Source of the DNA: Bordetella parapertussis
GTDB taxonomy: Bacteria; Pseudomonadota; Gammaproteobacteria; Burkholderiales; Burkholderiaceae_C
Direction: 5' to 3'
Assembly: GCA_945888535.1 (NCBI GenBank)
Contig: CAMDAN010000007.1
Span: forward strand, 1-45,020
Length of the DNA stretch: 45,020 nt
Shown here: piece by piece, positions 8,359-17,333 of the stretch
How positions within the stretch are numbered: position 1 is the stretch's first letter
Layout of the letters: every line of letters starts with the position of its first letter
Position numbers and translations under genes: made by a program
Notes under the pieces: model-generated
What the model was told of the DNA's origin: nothing
The model's database searches: none
The model's input: the letters and a program-made list of their open reading frames with translations, nothing else

Positions 8359-9237
8359 TTGAGTCAACTCAAGTTATTGCGGACCCTCGCCTGCAAAGTA
8401 ACAGGCGGTTTTTTACTGGTGGTTTTAGCCAGTTGTGGAGGGGGTTCGTCCAATGATTCGGGGGGTACTTCGGCTACGCAGCTTCAAGGGTACTACCAGG
8501 CCACCGCATTGATTGGCGGATTAAATAAAGAATTCATGGCCTTGATAGTGCCTAGCACTGGAGTCAATGCAAAGTGGTATGGCTGGCATTTCATTAGCGA
8601 AGACGTCAACGGTGACGGGAATGAAGCGAATCTATTTACAGGAACACTTTCGCTGGGTTCAAATGGTGCCGCGCAGTCTACAAACAGCGGCGTCTTAAGC
8701 TTCTCCAGTGCCGTTCCCTGGAAGGAGGGAACGGGTTCAATAGGTGTTACTAAAGGAAGTTTAAGTAGTTATGTTGCAAATATGAACTACACGCCGGCAG
8801 GGAGTACTCAGGTTCAAGTTGCAATGAACGCGACAGCTGCGGCGAATAATGTTTACCAATTCAACCAAACTTCTACCCATACATCGCTTACAGGTACTTG
8901 GAATGGAGCATGGTCTAGCGCTGGAAACGTTATCACGGCAAACCTGGTCTTTCAGAACAACGGAACACTGCAAAGTGCGACAACTTTTGTGAATTGCAAT
9001 GTGAACTCCGCAGCACCCAATGGACTTTCTCTGACTCCTGTTTCAGGAGCAAATTATTTCAACGCGACTGTCACACTTCCAGTAACTCTATGCAGTTGGT
9101 CCACTACCAATCCTAAAATCCTCACTGGTGTGGGATTTATCCATGCAAGTGGCCTGCCCTTAACCCCAAATAGATTGGAGCTCATGCTAATTGATGACCA
9201 GGGTCGAGGCATAATTTCCTTCAGAGGCGTGAAGTAA
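8359..9237 (+). CDS. Putative outer-membrane lipoprotein of unknown function
   Basis: The 292-residue product starts with a lipoprotein signal peptide: a short basic region, the hydrophobic stretch GGFLLVVLA and the lipobox LASC, with the lipidated Cys predicted at residue 26, followed by a Gly/Ser-rich tether. I chose the TTG at 8359 because an AAAGGTGG ribosome binding site lies 5 bases upstream; the open frame continues upstream into the previous gene without a convincing start. The mature part is Asn/Ser/Thr-rich and suggests a beta-rich extracytoplasmic fold. The codon choice is less GC-rich than in neighbouring genes, which may indicate a different history. Its function is unknown. Confidence 0.78.
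   Translation: MSQLKLLRTLACKVTGGFLLVVLASCGGGSSNDSGGTSATQLQGYYQATALIGGLNKEFMALIVPSTGVNAKWYGWHFISEDVNGDGNEANLFTGTLSLGSNGAAQSTNSGVLSFSSAVPWKEGTGSIGVTKGSLSSYVANMNYTPAGSTQVQVAMNATAAANNVYQFNQTSTHTSLTGTWNGAWSSAGNVITANLVFQNNGTLQSATTFVNCNVNSAAPNGLSLTPVSGANYFNATVTLPVTLCSWSTTNPKILTGVGFIHASGLPLTPNRLELMLIDDQGRGIISFRGVK
8711..8734. repeat. Perfect 9-bp inverted repeat inside the lipoprotein gene
   Basis: The arms CCGTTCCCT (8711-8719) and AGGGAACGG (8726-8734) are perfectly complementary around a 6-base loop. The sequence is coding (residues AVPWKEGTG of the lipoprotein). No T-tract follows, so it is not a standard intrinsic terminator. It could form an RNA hairpin that slows ribosomes or it may be chance. 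Confidence 0.5.
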
Positions 9238-9331
9238 TCCTGCCTAAAGTTCCGTCAACCCCGTCCGATGTCACTCCATACACCTCGGTTCCAAGGGCGC
9301 TATGCCTTGACTTTATTTGCAGAGAAATCCT

Positions 9332-10624
9332 ATGAAAAGAACACTGATTGAAGTTTTTCTAGCCATCGCGCTTATCGGCGCGAGTGTCTTTGGCTGGATG
9401 AACTGGAAGCAAAACGGCGCGGCGGCTCCTCAGATCACCGAGCTGAAAGCGGCGGCTGAAGAGGCAGAAAAAACAGCCAAGACTTCGGAAGAGGCCGTTA
9501 AAGCGGCTGAAGAAGCGGTGGCGGCTTTGCGCGAGGAGATGGCGCCGCTGGAGAGCAAAGTTCAGCAGTTAGAAGCAGTGAAAGCTGCCTTAGCCAACGG
9601 CACCACGCTCTCAGACTTAGAAGCAGCTTACAAAAAAGAAAAGAATTTATCAGCAGAGCGCCAAGTGGGTTTAGGCGCCCTGCGCATGTTGACCAAGGGC
9701 GCCAATGACCCGGCAACTCTCGAGTCGTTCCGCAAAGCATTACAGATTTCCGATTTTGGTAACCGTAAAAATACGATTTGCGCAGCCCAAATTGGCTTGG
9801 CCGCTGCGGGTGAAAAAGTCACCATCATGTCGGAGTGCTTGCCCAAGGACGCCAAGGATGGCAAGGGTGAAAAATCCGCAGACAAAGACGCCAAATCCGA
9901 TGGCAACAGCAAGGCGGATGACAAGCACTCAAAAGCCGACGGCAAAAAGGGTGGCGCTCACGCCGCTCCCCATTGGGGCTATGAGGGTGAAATGGGCCCT
10001 GATAAATGGGGCAAAGAGTTTCCCACTTGCGCCAAAGGCAAGTCACAGTCGCCCCTGGACATTCGTGGGCCGTTTGTTAAAGGCCGCATCGTCATCACCA
10101 CGGATTACAAAGAAGGTGCTTTGCGCATGGTCAATAATGGCCACACGATTCAAGTGAACGTGAACCCAGGCAGCAAATTTCGTATTGACGGTATTGCCTA
10201 CGACCTGTTGCAATTTCACTTTCACCGCCCCAGCGAAGAAAAAATCGATGGCAAACCTTTAGCGATGGTGGTTCACTTTGTTCACAAAAACGCAGAGGGC
10301 AAACTCGCCGTCTTAGGCGTTTTACTCAAAGAGGGCAATGAAAATCCAGGCATCAAAACGCTGTGGGCCAATATGCCTAAATCAGAGGGGCCAGAAGTTG
10401 AAGTGGAAGGCGTTAAATTTAACCCTGGTAATTTGCTACCCAAAGAATTTGACTTCTTTAGCTACGAAGGTTCTTTGACAACACCGCCGTGTACCGAAGG
10501 CGTTCGCTTCTTTATTCTGAAGTCCACCGTCAATGTGGCCAAGGAACAGATTGCAGAGTTTCCCTTTAAACTCAATGCACGCCCGGTTCAAGCTCAAAAC
10601 GGCCGAGAAATTGTGACCAACTAA
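9332..10624 (+). CDS. Membrane-anchored alpha-carbonic anhydrase with coiled-coil N-terminus
   Basis: The C-terminal half (about 205-430) is an alpha-class carbonic anhydrase, which interconverts CO2 and bicarbonate, normally in the periplasm. The zinc ligands are seen as FHFH (His296, His298) and the first His of VHFVH (His315), with the 17-residue gap known from bacterial alpha enzymes. KSQSPLDI and SLTTPPCTEGV, conserved around the active site, are present. The usual HTPSEH reads HRPSEE here. The N-terminus has one hydrophobic helix (about 5-22), then a Glu/Ala-rich coiled coil (about 28-80), a helical region and a Lys/Asp-rich linker (about 165-205). The start was placed at the ATG with an AGAGA site upstream. 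At 430 residues it is far longer than usual. The next gene begins after 7 bases. Confidence 0.93.
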   Translation: MKRTLIEVFLAIALIGASVFGWMNWKQNGAAAPQITELKAAAEEAEKTAKTSEEAVKAAEEAVAALREEMAPLESKVQQLEAVKAALANGTTLSDLEAAYKKEKNLSAERQVGLGALRMLTKGANDPATLESFRKALQISDFGNRKNTICAAQIGLAAAGEKVTIMSECLPKDAKDGKGEKSADKDAKSDGNSKADDKHSKADGKKGGAHAAPHWGYEGEMGPDKWGKEFPTCAKGKSQSPLDIRGPFVKGRIVITTDYKEGALRMVNNGHTIQVNVNPGSKFRIDGIAYDLLQFHFHRPSEEKIDGKPLAMVVHFVHKNAEGKLAVLGVLLKEGNENPGIKTLWANMPKSEGPEVEVEGVKFNPGNLLPKEFDFFSYEGSLTTPPCTEGVRFFILKSTVNVAKEQIAEFPFKLNARPVQAQNGREIVTN

Positions 10625-10631
10625 GCACAAC

Positions 10632-11165
10632 ATGAAAAAACAATCTTCGCTCAATGCCATTTTGATCAGCGCGATGGTGACGCTCTTGGTGGTCGTAGGC
10701 ATAGGGTGGGCGGCTGTGGCGATGAACTGGATTCATATTTCAAGCTCGCCCGTTGGCTCGCGCGATGCAGAGTTAGATGCAAAAGGCTCCTCGTTGGGTA
10801 AAAAAGGGGGTGACTTTATTTGCGAAGTCACTATCTCGACACCCAAAGACACGCTTAATTCGGAGCCCAAGGTTTACAACGACATGCTGATCGCGGGCAT
10901 AGAGCCCGAGGCCAAGTCAGGCTGGTACCAAGGCGAGTATTCGATTTCTGAATCGCGCAAAGGCGCGATGCGTATGGAAGGTAGCAAGGCTTTTGTGAGC
11001 CGGCCTGCCATGTTTGAGCGCTTTGGGCAAATGATTACCCAAGAAGAGTTCACCATTGACTTAAACGATGGCGCGTTCGTTCAAACCTTGACCTTTCGCG
11101 ATGGAACGCGCCGACACATGATTAAAGGCGTTTGCGCCAAGTACTCTAAAGCGCCGTTTCAATAA
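10632..11165 (+). CDS. Small membrane-anchored protein of unknown function next to carbonic anhydrase
   Basis: The 177-residue product has one N-terminal hydrophobic segment (about 8-32, AILISAMVTLLVVVGIGWAAVAM) and a predicted extracytoplasmic domain of about 140 residues with no family I recognise. The domain has two Cys residues (in DFICEV and KGVCAKY), which could form a disulfide, and a DLNDG segment. It begins 7 bases after the carbonic anhydrase stop, so the two are probably co-transcribed and may work together at the membrane. No signal peptidase site is obvious, so a membrane anchor is more likely than secretion. Confidence 0.72.
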   Translation: MKKQSSLNAILISAMVTLLVVVGIGWAAVAMNWIHISSSPVGSRDAELDAKGSSLGKKGGDFICEVTISTPKDTLNSEPKVYNDMLIAGIEPEAKSGWYQGEYSISESRKGAMRMEGSKAFVSRPAMFERFGQMITQEEFTIDLNDGAFVQTLTFRDGTRRHMIKGVCAKYSKAPFQ

Positions 11166-11189
11166 AGCCTTGGCCTGACGCGCTCTGCC

Positions 11190-11195
11190 TACAAT
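11190..11195 (+). promoter_or_regulatory. Candidate -10 element of pyrF, giving a near-leaderless transcript
   Basis: TACAAT lies only 6 bases upstream of the pyrF ATG at 11202, in the typical -10 position for a transcript beginning at or next to the start codon. No Shine-Dalgarno sequence is present between the two, which fits a leaderless mRNA. The only -35-like sequence is TTGGCC (11170-11175), 14 bases upstream, which is shorter than ideal. Confidence 0.45.
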
Positions 11196-11201
11196 GCGGG
11201 C

Positions 11202-12068
11202 ATGACATTTCTTGACCAGCTGCAAACTGCCGAGCGCCAAAACGGCTCTCTCTTGTGCGTAGGACTTGACCCTGAACCGGCCAAGTTTCCTGCTGCGTAT
11301 CGCGGGGATGCCAGCAAAATTTATGATTTTTGCGCCGCCATTGTGGAGGCGACCGCAGACTTAGTCATCGCATTCAAGCCCCAAATTGCCTACTTCGCAG
11401 CCCACCGCGCAGAAGACCAACTCGAAGGCTTGATGGCCCACATGCGGGCTACCGCACCCCACGTCCCGATTATTTTGGATGCCAAGCGCGGCGATATTGG
11501 CAGCACCGCCGAGCAATACGCCAAAGAAGCGTTCGAGCGCTATGGCGCAGACGCGGTGACCCTCTCGCCCTATATGGGCTGGGATTCGGTACAGCCGTAT
11601 TTAAAATACCACGGCAAAGGGGCGTTTTTACTCTGCCGCACCTCGAACCCCGGTGGGGACGATTTTCAAAACCAACGCCTGCTCAATGTGCCGGGGCAGC
11701 CTACATTGTTTGAACATATTGCGGCTTTAGCCCAAGGCGAATGGAATCAAAACGGCCAACTCGGCTTGGTGGTGGGCGCAACCTACCCGTCAGAGATTGA
11801 GCGGGTTCGGGCGGTGGCGCCAACGCTGCCTTTGCTGATTCCTGGCGTGGGCGCCCAAGGCGGCGATGCGGCGGCAACTGTCAAAGCGGGATGGCGCCAT
11901 GCGAAGGACTCAATGAATTCGACAACGGGCCCAGTGATCGTTAACTCCTCTCGCGCGGTACTCTACGCCTCCAGCGGCGCAGACTTCGCCCAAGCCGCCC
12001 GCAACGAAGCCCTGCGTACCCGAACCCAATTAGAAGAAGCCCGACTCTTAACCTTAGGATCCTTATGA
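11202..12068 (+). CDS. pyrF: Orotidine 5'-phosphate decarboxylase, long (type 2) form
   Basis: PyrF makes UMP from OMP, the last step of pyrimidine synthesis. The 288-residue protein belongs to the longer bacterial group. It has the active-site motif [11 protein letters not shown], with catalytic Lys95, the N-terminal LCVGLDPEP and FKPQIAYF strands, and the phosphate-binding region [10 protein letters not shown] near residue 220. There is no ribosome binding site, but a -10-like sequence lies immediately upstream. The last four bases (ATGA) overlap the start of a glutathione S-transferase-like gene. Confidence 0.96.
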   Translation: MTFLDQLQTAERQNGSLLCVGLDPEPAKFPAAYRGDASKIYDFCAAIVEATADLVIAFKPQIAYFAAHRAEDQLEGLMAHMRATAPHVPIILDAKRGDIGSTAEQYAKEAFERYGADAVTLSPYMGWDSVQPYLKYHGKGAFLLCRTSNPGGDDFQNQRLLNVPGQPTLFEHIAALAQGEWNQNGQLGLVVGATYPSEIERVRAVAPTLPLLIPGVGAQGGDAAATVKAGWRHAKDSMNSTTGPVIVNSSRAVLYASSGADFAQAARNEALRTRTQLEEARLLTLGSL

Positions 12069-12769
12069 TTGACCTCTATACCGCTGCCACGCCTAACGGC
12101 CACAAAGTCTCAATTGCTTTAGAAGAGCTCGCCCTCCCCTACACGCTCAAAACCTTAGACCTAAGCAAGAACGAGCAAAAAACGCCCACTTTTTTAGCCA
12201 TCAATCCCAACGGTCGCATTCCTGCCATCGTGGACCGCAGCGAGGGCGACTTTGCCGTTTTTGAATCGGGCGCTTGTTTAATTTATTTAGCAGAAAAGAC
12301 GGGGCGCTTGCTACCTACCGAGCTCAAGGCGCGTTCACGCGTATTGCAATGGTTGATGTTTCAGATGGGCGGGGTGGGCCCCATGATGGGCCAAGCGAAT
12401 ATTTTCTTTCGCTACTTTCCAGAAAAAATTCAAGCTGCGATTGACCGCTACCAAGGCGAGAGCAAACGTTTGTTTCGGGTCATGGACACCCACCTCGCGC
12501 ACAACGAATTTTTAGCCGACGACTACTCCATTGCCGATATTGCCAACTGGGCGTGGGTCAGAACGCACAAATGGTCAGGTGTGGAGATCGATGATCTGCC
12601 ACACCTCTCGCGCTGGGTCGAAACCATTCGCGCCCGCCCTGCGGTTCAACAAGGCTTGATGATGCCACCCTCGGCTCGGGATCTCGCCAAAGGCGACGAA
12701 GCGAAAACCAAAGAATTTGTAGAGAAAGCCCGAACCATGGTCGAAATGGGACAGTCCAATAAAACTTAA
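12065..12769 (+). CDS. Glutathione S-transferase family protein, YfcG/YghU-like
   Basis: The 234-residue protein has the thioredoxin-like GST N-terminal domain (1-85) beginning [20 protein letters not shown], with the cis-proline segment GRIPAIVD and the glutathione-binding [12 protein letters not shown]. An all-helical C-terminal domain follows, with the conserved [11 protein letters not shown]. The TPNGHKV active-site region and the [20 protein letters not shown] segment are typical of the Nu-class (YfcG/YghU) disulfide-bond reductases, which use glutathione as cofactor rather than conjugating it. It is translationally coupled to pyrF by ATGA. The physiological substrate cannot be read from sequence. 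Confidence 0.9.
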   Translation: MIDLYTAATPNGHKVSIALEELALPYTLKTLDLSKNEQKTPTFLAINPNGRIPAIVDRSEGDFAVFESGACLIYLAEKTGRLLPTELKARSRVLQWLMFQMGGVGPMMGQANIFFRYFPEKIQAAIDRYQGESKRLFRVMDTHLAHNEFLADDYSIADIANWAWVRTHKWSGVEIDDLPHLSRWVETIRARPAVQQGLMMPPSARDLAKGDEAKTKEFVEKARTMVEMGQSNKT

Positions 12770-12797
12770 GCGCCAGCCTCAGTAAGGAATATTCGTC

Positions 12798-13418
12798 ATG
12801 CAACTGTATATCGCTCCCCGTGCGCCCAACCCACGGCGTGTGCAAATGTTCATGGCTGAAAAAAACATCACAGATATCAACTTGGTTAACGTGGACTTAA
12901 ACCAAGGCGAACACCGCGGCGCTGCGTTTTTAGCCAAAAGTCCGCAAGCCAAAGTTCCTGCGCTGGAACTTGACGATGGCCGGGTTTTGACTGAAACGCG
13001 GGCGATTTGTACGTACCTCGAAGGCCTTTACCCCGAGCCCAACTTGATGGGACATGACTTCGAAGACAAAGCGTTTATCGAAATGGCAGACCGCCGCGCT
13101 GAGTGGACCTTGTTGCTCGGTGCGGCCAATGCGATTCGACACACCCACCCCGGTTTGGCCGCCCTAGAGCAACCGCAGTTTCCTGCGTTTGGTCAATCTC
13201 AGTATGAGAAGTTAAAAACAAACGCAAAAGTTTTTGACAAGATTTTGCAAATCCAAACCTGGATGGCCGGGCCGCGTTTCACTGTTGCCGATATCACCGC
13301 GTTTTGTACCCTCGAGTTTGCGCGGGGTTTGCTGAAATTTTCACCCGTCCAAGAAGGCTTGCATGCGCTGCAAGCCTGGCGCGATCGGGTGAATGAGCGC
13401 GACAGTACGCGGGCCTAG
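12798..13418 (+). CDS. Glutathione S-transferase family protein
   Basis: This 206-residue protein is a second, quite different GST-fold protein. The N-terminal domain starts MQLYIAPRAPNPRRVQMFM, where the PNPRRV segment is the active-site turn, followed by SPQAKVPALELDDGRVLTETRAICTYLE with the glutathione-binding motif. The helical C-terminal domain contains FTVADITAFCTLEFA. An AAGGAA ribosome binding site lies 8 bases upstream of the ATG. It follows the first GST by 28 bases and probably shares its transcript. Whether it detoxifies electrophiles or acts as a reductase is not visible. Confidence 0.88.
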   Translation: MQLYIAPRAPNPRRVQMFMAEKNITDINLVNVDLNQGEHRGAAFLAKSPQAKVPALELDDGRVLTETRAICTYLEGLYPEPNLMGHDFEDKAFIEMADRRAEWTLLLGAANAIRHTHPGLAALEQPQFPAFGQSQYEKLKTNAKVFDKILQIQTWMAGPRFTVADITAFCTLEFARGLLKFSPVQEGLHALQAWRDRVNERDSTRA

Positions 13419-13436
13419 ACCGGTCCCGATAGCCCG

Positions 13437-14255
13437 ATGTTTGTGATCTCCAAGCTTTTGCTGTTTGTAACCCAGCCTTTGGCATGGGTGGTTTTGCTTC
13501 TCATCGCTGGCTTGCTGCTTTTGCGCTCTGGTTTGCATGTTCCCCTCCAAGTCCAACGCGAAAACCAATCTAACCCGAAAAGTTTATGGGGGTTCAGTTT
13601 GGTGGGTTTGGCTTTGTTGGTTTTGGTATTACAGGGCTGGGCGACTTTGCCAGACGCCTTGATTCGTAAACTTGAAAATACCTATCCTTCGCAAGCAACC
13701 ACTCTCGATCTGAAAAACTTTGCCGGCATCGTTGTTCTCGGTGGCGCGTTAGACAGTGCGTCAGTTTGGGAAGGCCGCTCGCAGCCAGCGCTCAATAGTG
13801 CCGCAGAGCGCATGGTCGCGCCACTTCCCTTGCTGCAACAGTATCCCCATTTGCGATTGTTGTTTACAGGGGGTGAAGGGCAACTCTTGGCGCAAGGCTT
13901 AACCGAGGCCCAACGCGCCGAAATTTTTTATCGCGCAATGGGTTTAGCGCCCACTCGGCTTATTTTGGAAGACCGTTCTCGCAATACGTTTGAAAACGCC
14001 GTGTTAAGCGCGGCAATGGCAGGAGTGGATGTCAAAAAACCTTGGCTCTTGGTGACCTCGGCGTGGCACATGCCTCGGGCCATGGCCACGTTTGAAAAAG
14101 CAGGTTGGAACGTGACGCCTTACCCGGTTGATTTTCGGACCGGTCGCAGTACGCCTTGGACTGACTACTCCTTGTCCGATGGCGCAGCCAAATGGCAGTT
14201 GGTACTGCACGAGTTGCTAGGGCTGTGGGTTTACCAGTTAACGGGGCGGGCTTAG
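13437..14255 (+). CDS. YdcF/ElyC (DUF218) family membrane protein
   Basis: The 272-residue protein has two N-terminal transmembrane segments (about 5-25 and 42-66) and a DUF218 domain (about 95-255) with the conserved GIVVLGGALD at the start, LLFTGGEGQ in the middle and the RNTFENAV and VTSAWHMPRAM motifs. The same domain is found in ElyC and SanA, linked to peptidoglycan and envelope integrity in E. coli; the biochemical activity is not settled. It follows the GST gene by 18 bases. It ends 13 bases from the convergent gene for a CorC-like protein. Confidence 0.88.
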   Translation: MFVISKLLLFVTQPLAWVVLLLIAGLLLLRSGLHVPLQVQRENQSNPKSLWGFSLVGLALLVLVLQGWATLPDALIRKLENTYPSQATTLDLKNFAGIVVLGGALDSASVWEGRSQPALNSAAERMVAPLPLLQQYPHLRLLFTGGEGQLLAQGLTEAQRAEIFYRAMGLAPTRLILEDRSRNTFENAVLSAAMAGVDVKKPWLLVTSAWHMPRAMATFEKAGWNVTPYPVDFRTGRSTPWTDYSLSDGAAKWQLVLHELLGLWVYQLTGRA

Positions 14256-14268
14256 ATAAACAGCTTAG

Positions 14269-15573
14269 TTACAGGGATTCAGGCGGCGTCACGCGAACCG
14301 CCAAGACTTTATCAATGCGTCTGTGGTCTAAATCAACCACTTCAAACCGCCAGTTTTGGCAACTGATGCGCTCGCCTACGCTAGGCAAGTGCCCCGAAAT
14401 AGACATCAGCAAACCCGCCAAAGTGTTGTAACGGCCCCGGTCTTCGGCAGGAAGATCTTCCATATCAAGGCGAGATTTCAGCTCGCCCAAGGGCATTACG
14501 CCATCGAGCAACCACGAGCCGTCGTCGCGCTCTGTAGCCCATGCGTCTGTGAGCGCTCCGTATTGCAACTCACCCGTTATCGCTTCCAGTAAATCTCGCG
14601 GAGTCAGCAAGCCCTGAACCACACCGTATTCATCCACCACGAAGACCAAGCGTCCTGCGGCCAAACGAAACTGCTCCAATAATTCCATGCCGCTGAGGGT
14701 TTCTGGAACAAACACCGCCGGCGTTAAATGGGCGTCAATCACTTCATCGGGTTGTGCACTCAAATCTAACAAGCGGGCGACGCTGATGATGCCCACCACA
14801 TCGTCTAAGGAATTGCGGCACACGGGATACCAGGAATGCGCACCCTTGCCGCCGCCTGCGCTGGCTAAAGACAAGCACACGCCTACGGTGCTACGGGCTT
14901 CAAGCCACTGCACATCGGTACGCGGGGTCATCAGCGAGGTCAACGGACGTTCGTCCAAACGAAATACGTTTTGCACCATTTGGTGCTCGTGCTCTTCAAT
15001 CACACCGGCATCGACGCCCTCTTCTAAGCTGGCGGTGATTTCTTCTTCTGTGACTGCGCGTGAGGCATTGGTATCGATGCGCAAGAGTTTGAGGGTGGCA
15101 GCCGTCGTTCCTGAGAGAAGGCGAACAAAAGGTTTAGCCGCTTTGGCTAACCACAGCATAGGTCGCGCGACCCAACAGGCCACCCGCTCTGGGTGCAATT
15201 GGCCAATGCGCTTAGGAACCAGTTCGCCAAAAATTATCGTGGTGAACGTAATAGCGGTCACAACCAGCCCCGTAGCCGTGATGGCGGCGGCTGTGTCAGC
15301 CATACCCCAGCCTTGCAAGGCCGCTGCGACCCCACCGCTAAAGGCGGACTCGCCCACAATTCCGTTGAGTACGCCAATCGACGTAATACCGACCTGCACG
15401 GTAGACAAAAACTGGTTGGGATTTCCCAAGAGTTCCAAGGCCGCTTCAGCCCCTTTGTCACCGGCCTCCATTAAAGCGGCCAAGCGCGCTTTTCGGCTCC
15501 CGGCCAAGGCCAATTCAGACATCGCAAAAACGCCGTTGAGGAGCGTTAAAAAAACAATCAGCAGCAATTCCAT
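14269..15573 (-). CDS. CNNM/CorC-type membrane protein with CBS domains (hemolysin family)
   Basis: The 434-residue protein has the full layout of the family often annotated as TlyC-like hemolysin: a DUF21/CNNM transmembrane domain (about 1-190) beginning LLIVFLTLLNGVFAMSELAL, a pair of CBS domains (about 205-335) with the characteristic LMTPRTDVQWL entry, and a CorC_HlyC C-terminal domain (about 345-430) with GVMPLGEL. Members are implicated in magnesium/cobalt efflux or membrane transport of divalent cations; cytolytic activity is not expected. It is divergent from the ApaH-type gene, whose start lies 15 bases away, so their promoters must overlap with the coding ends. Confidence 0.9.
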   Translation of the reverse strand: MELLLIVFLTLLNGVFAMSELALAGSRKARLAALMEAGDKGAEAALELLGNPNQFLSTVQVGITSIGVLNGIVGESAFSGGVAAALQGWGMADTAAAITATGLVVTAITFTTIIFGELVPKRIGQLHPERVACWVARPMLWLAKAAKPFVRLLSGTTAATLKLLRIDTNASRAVTEEEITASLEEGVDAGVIEEHEHQMVQNVFRLDERPLTSLMTPRTDVQWLEARSTVGVCLSLASAGGGKGAHSWYPVCRNSLDDVVGIISVARLLDLSAQPDEVIDAHLTPAVFVPETLSGMELLEQFRLAAGRLVFVVDEYGVVQGLLTPRDLLEAITGELQYGALTDAWATERDDGSWLLDGVMPLGELKSRLDMEDLPAEDRGRYNTLAGLLMSISGHLPSVGERISCQNWRFEVVDLDHRRIDKVLAVRVTPPESL

Positions 15574-15588
15574 GGATCTGAGGCGAAA

Positions 15589-16443
15589 ATGAACACCATG
15601 GCACTTTACTTGATTGGCGACGTCCAGGGCTGCGACAGTGCGCTGGAACGCTTACTAGACACGGTTTCTTTCTCAAAAAGCCGAGATACGCTCTACTTTT
15701 TAGGCGATTTGGTCAACCGCGGGCCGGACTCTGCGGGTGTACTACGGCGTTTGATGGCCTTAGGGGATGCTGCGCAGTGCGTTTTGGGAAACCACGATTT
15801 GCACTTGCTGGCGGTGGCTTACGGTGTTCGACCAGCGCATCGCAGCGATACCTTGGCTTCGGTGTTAGATGCCAGCGACCGCAGCGCGATGCTGGAATGG
15901 CTAAAGCAGCAAGCCATGGCGCTGCAAATTCAGCAAGCAGGACACACCTTGCTGATGGTCCACGCAGGCGTATTGCCTCAATGGAGTTCGGCAACCGTGA
16001 TGGCGTTTGCTGGTGAGGTAGAAGCGGTGTTACGCAGCGCCGATCTCATCGATTTTTTACACCACATGTATGGCAGTACGCCAACGGCGTGGAGCGATGA
16101 ACTAACAGGCGCGGACCGATTGCGAGTGATCGTGAATGCACTCACGCGCATGCGGTTTTGCAACGCAAAAGGAGAGATGGAGTTCACCAGCAAGGAAGCG
16201 GCCAGTGGCGCACCCGCTGGGTTTATGCCGTGGTTTGACGTTCCCGGACGGCAAACCGCCCAAGACACGATCGCCTTTGGCCACTGGTCCACCTTAGGCA
16301 AATTAAACCGCAATGACGTCTTTGCCCTTGATACCGGCTGCGTATGGGGCGGTTGCTTGAGCGCCCTGCGCTTAGATGGCCTGGGCCCCGATCAACGTTG
16401 GGTGCACCACGTGTTTGAGGTGAAGTGCGAGCCTAAGAAATAA
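15589..16443 (+). CDS. apaH: Symmetrical bis(5'-nucleosyl)-tetraphosphatase
   Basis: ApaH hydrolyses Ap4A and related dinucleotides to ADP and is also known to remove Np4 caps from RNA. The 284-residue protein shows the calcineurin-like metallophosphatase motifs in order: GDVQGCDSALERLL (10-23), GDLVNRGPDS (about 41-50) and GNHDLH (about 66-71), then the HAG and HWS motifs later on. The ATG at 15589 has GAGGCG just upstream; a second ATG at 15598 is possible and would shorten the N-terminus by three residues. It converges on the RIO kinase gene with only 2 bases between the stops. Confidence 0.94.
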   Translation: MNTMALYLIGDVQGCDSALERLLDTVSFSKSRDTLYFLGDLVNRGPDSAGVLRRLMALGDAAQCVLGNHDLHLLAVAYGVRPAHRSDTLASVLDASDRSAMLEWLKQQAMALQIQQAGHTLLMVHAGVLPQWSSATVMAFAGEVEAVLRSADLIDFLHHMYGSTPTAWSDELTGADRLRVIVNALTRMRFCNAKGEMEFTSKEAASGAPAGFMPWFDVPGRQTAQDTIAFGHWSTLGKLNRNDVFALDTGCVWGGCLSALRLDGLGPDQRWVHHVFEVKCEPKK

Positions 16444-16445
16444 GG

Positions 16446-17318
16446 CTACGACCCCATCCGCAACCTGCGAGCCGCTTCTTCAGCCTGCGCATCATCAATT
16501 TCACGCAAGATCCCTTGCATATCCACGTCGGCATGGGCGCGGTCGAAATGTCCAGTTAGCAAGGTGTCGTTAGTGAGGAGCCCGGCCTGGTAAAGGCTCC
16601 ACATCTCAGGTCCAAACTGGGTTTGCGTTAGCGAGGGCGCAAACTGCCCGAAAAAATCCCGCAGGTTGGCGACATCGCGCATCAACATGCGCTGGGCGTG
16701 GTTGTTGCCAGCAGCATCAACGGCTTGTGGCAAATCAATGATCACGGGGAAATCAATGCCGTCTGACTGGCCAGCCACATCACTGTGGGCCAACAAAATA
16801 TTGAACTCTGACAAGTCACCGTGAACGACGCCGGCGCATAACATCCGCACGACTTCAGTAATTAAAGTGGCATGGTGGGCAAGCGCTTGTTGGGGTGTAA
16901 ACGCCACATCGTTTAAGCGCGGTGCGGCGTCGCCGTTGGCGTCGGTCACGAGTTCCATCAACAACACGCCGTCACAAAAGTTATACGGCTGCGGTACGCG
17001 CACACCTGCCTCCGCAAGGCGGTAAAGCGCATCGACTTCGGCACTTTGCCAAGCGGCTTCTTGCTCTTGTCGACCGAACTTGCTTCCTTTGGCAATCGCC
17101 CGCGCTGAACGTGAATTTTTGACTTTGCGGTTTTCGGTGTAGTCCACCGCTTGTCGAAAACTGCGGTTGGTGGCTTCTTTATAGATCTTGGCGCACAGGG
17201 TTTCGTCACCGCGGCGCACCACATAAACCATGGCTTCTTTGCCACTCATGAGTTGGCGCACCACGCTGTCAATCAGCCCTTCTTCCACCAAACTTTGCAG
17301 GCGCGGTGGTGTTTTCAT
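16446..17318 (-). CDS. RIO-type serine protein kinase
   Basis: The 290-residue protein is a bacterial RIO kinase, an atypical serine kinase. It has the ATP-binding region GKEAMVYVVRRGDETLCAKIY (lysine of the sheet at the end), the catalytic loop VHGDLSEFNILL and the metal-binding IIDLPQAVD replacing the DFG of ordinary kinases. In archaea and eukaryotes RIO proteins act in ribosome maturation; the bacterial role is little known. It lies 15 bases after the DMT transporter on the same strand and lacks a clear ribosome binding site, so it may depend on read-through from the methyltransferase and transporter genes upstream. Confidence 0.9.
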   Translation of the reverse strand: MKTPPRLQSLVEEGLIDSVVRQLMSGKEAMVYVVRRGDETLCAKIYKEATNRSFRQAVDYTENRKVKNSRSARAIAKGSKFGRQEQEAAWQSAEVDALYRLAEAGVRVPQPYNFCDGVLLMELVTDANGDAAPRLNDVAFTPQQALAHHATLITEVVRMLCAGVVHGDLSEFNILLAHSDVAGQSDGIDFPVIIDLPQAVDAAGNNHAQRMLMRDVANLRDFFGQFAPSLTQTQFGPEMWSLYQAGLLTNDTLLTGHFDRAHADVDMQGILREIDDAQAEEAARRLRMGS

Positions 17319-17333
17319 AGAGTAGTCATTAGG

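Noticed and set aside
14687..15592. Plus-strand open frame of 301 codons opposite the CorC-like gene
   Set aside because: The opposite strand encodes a clear CNNM/CBS protein over the whole length; this frame shows no family motifs.
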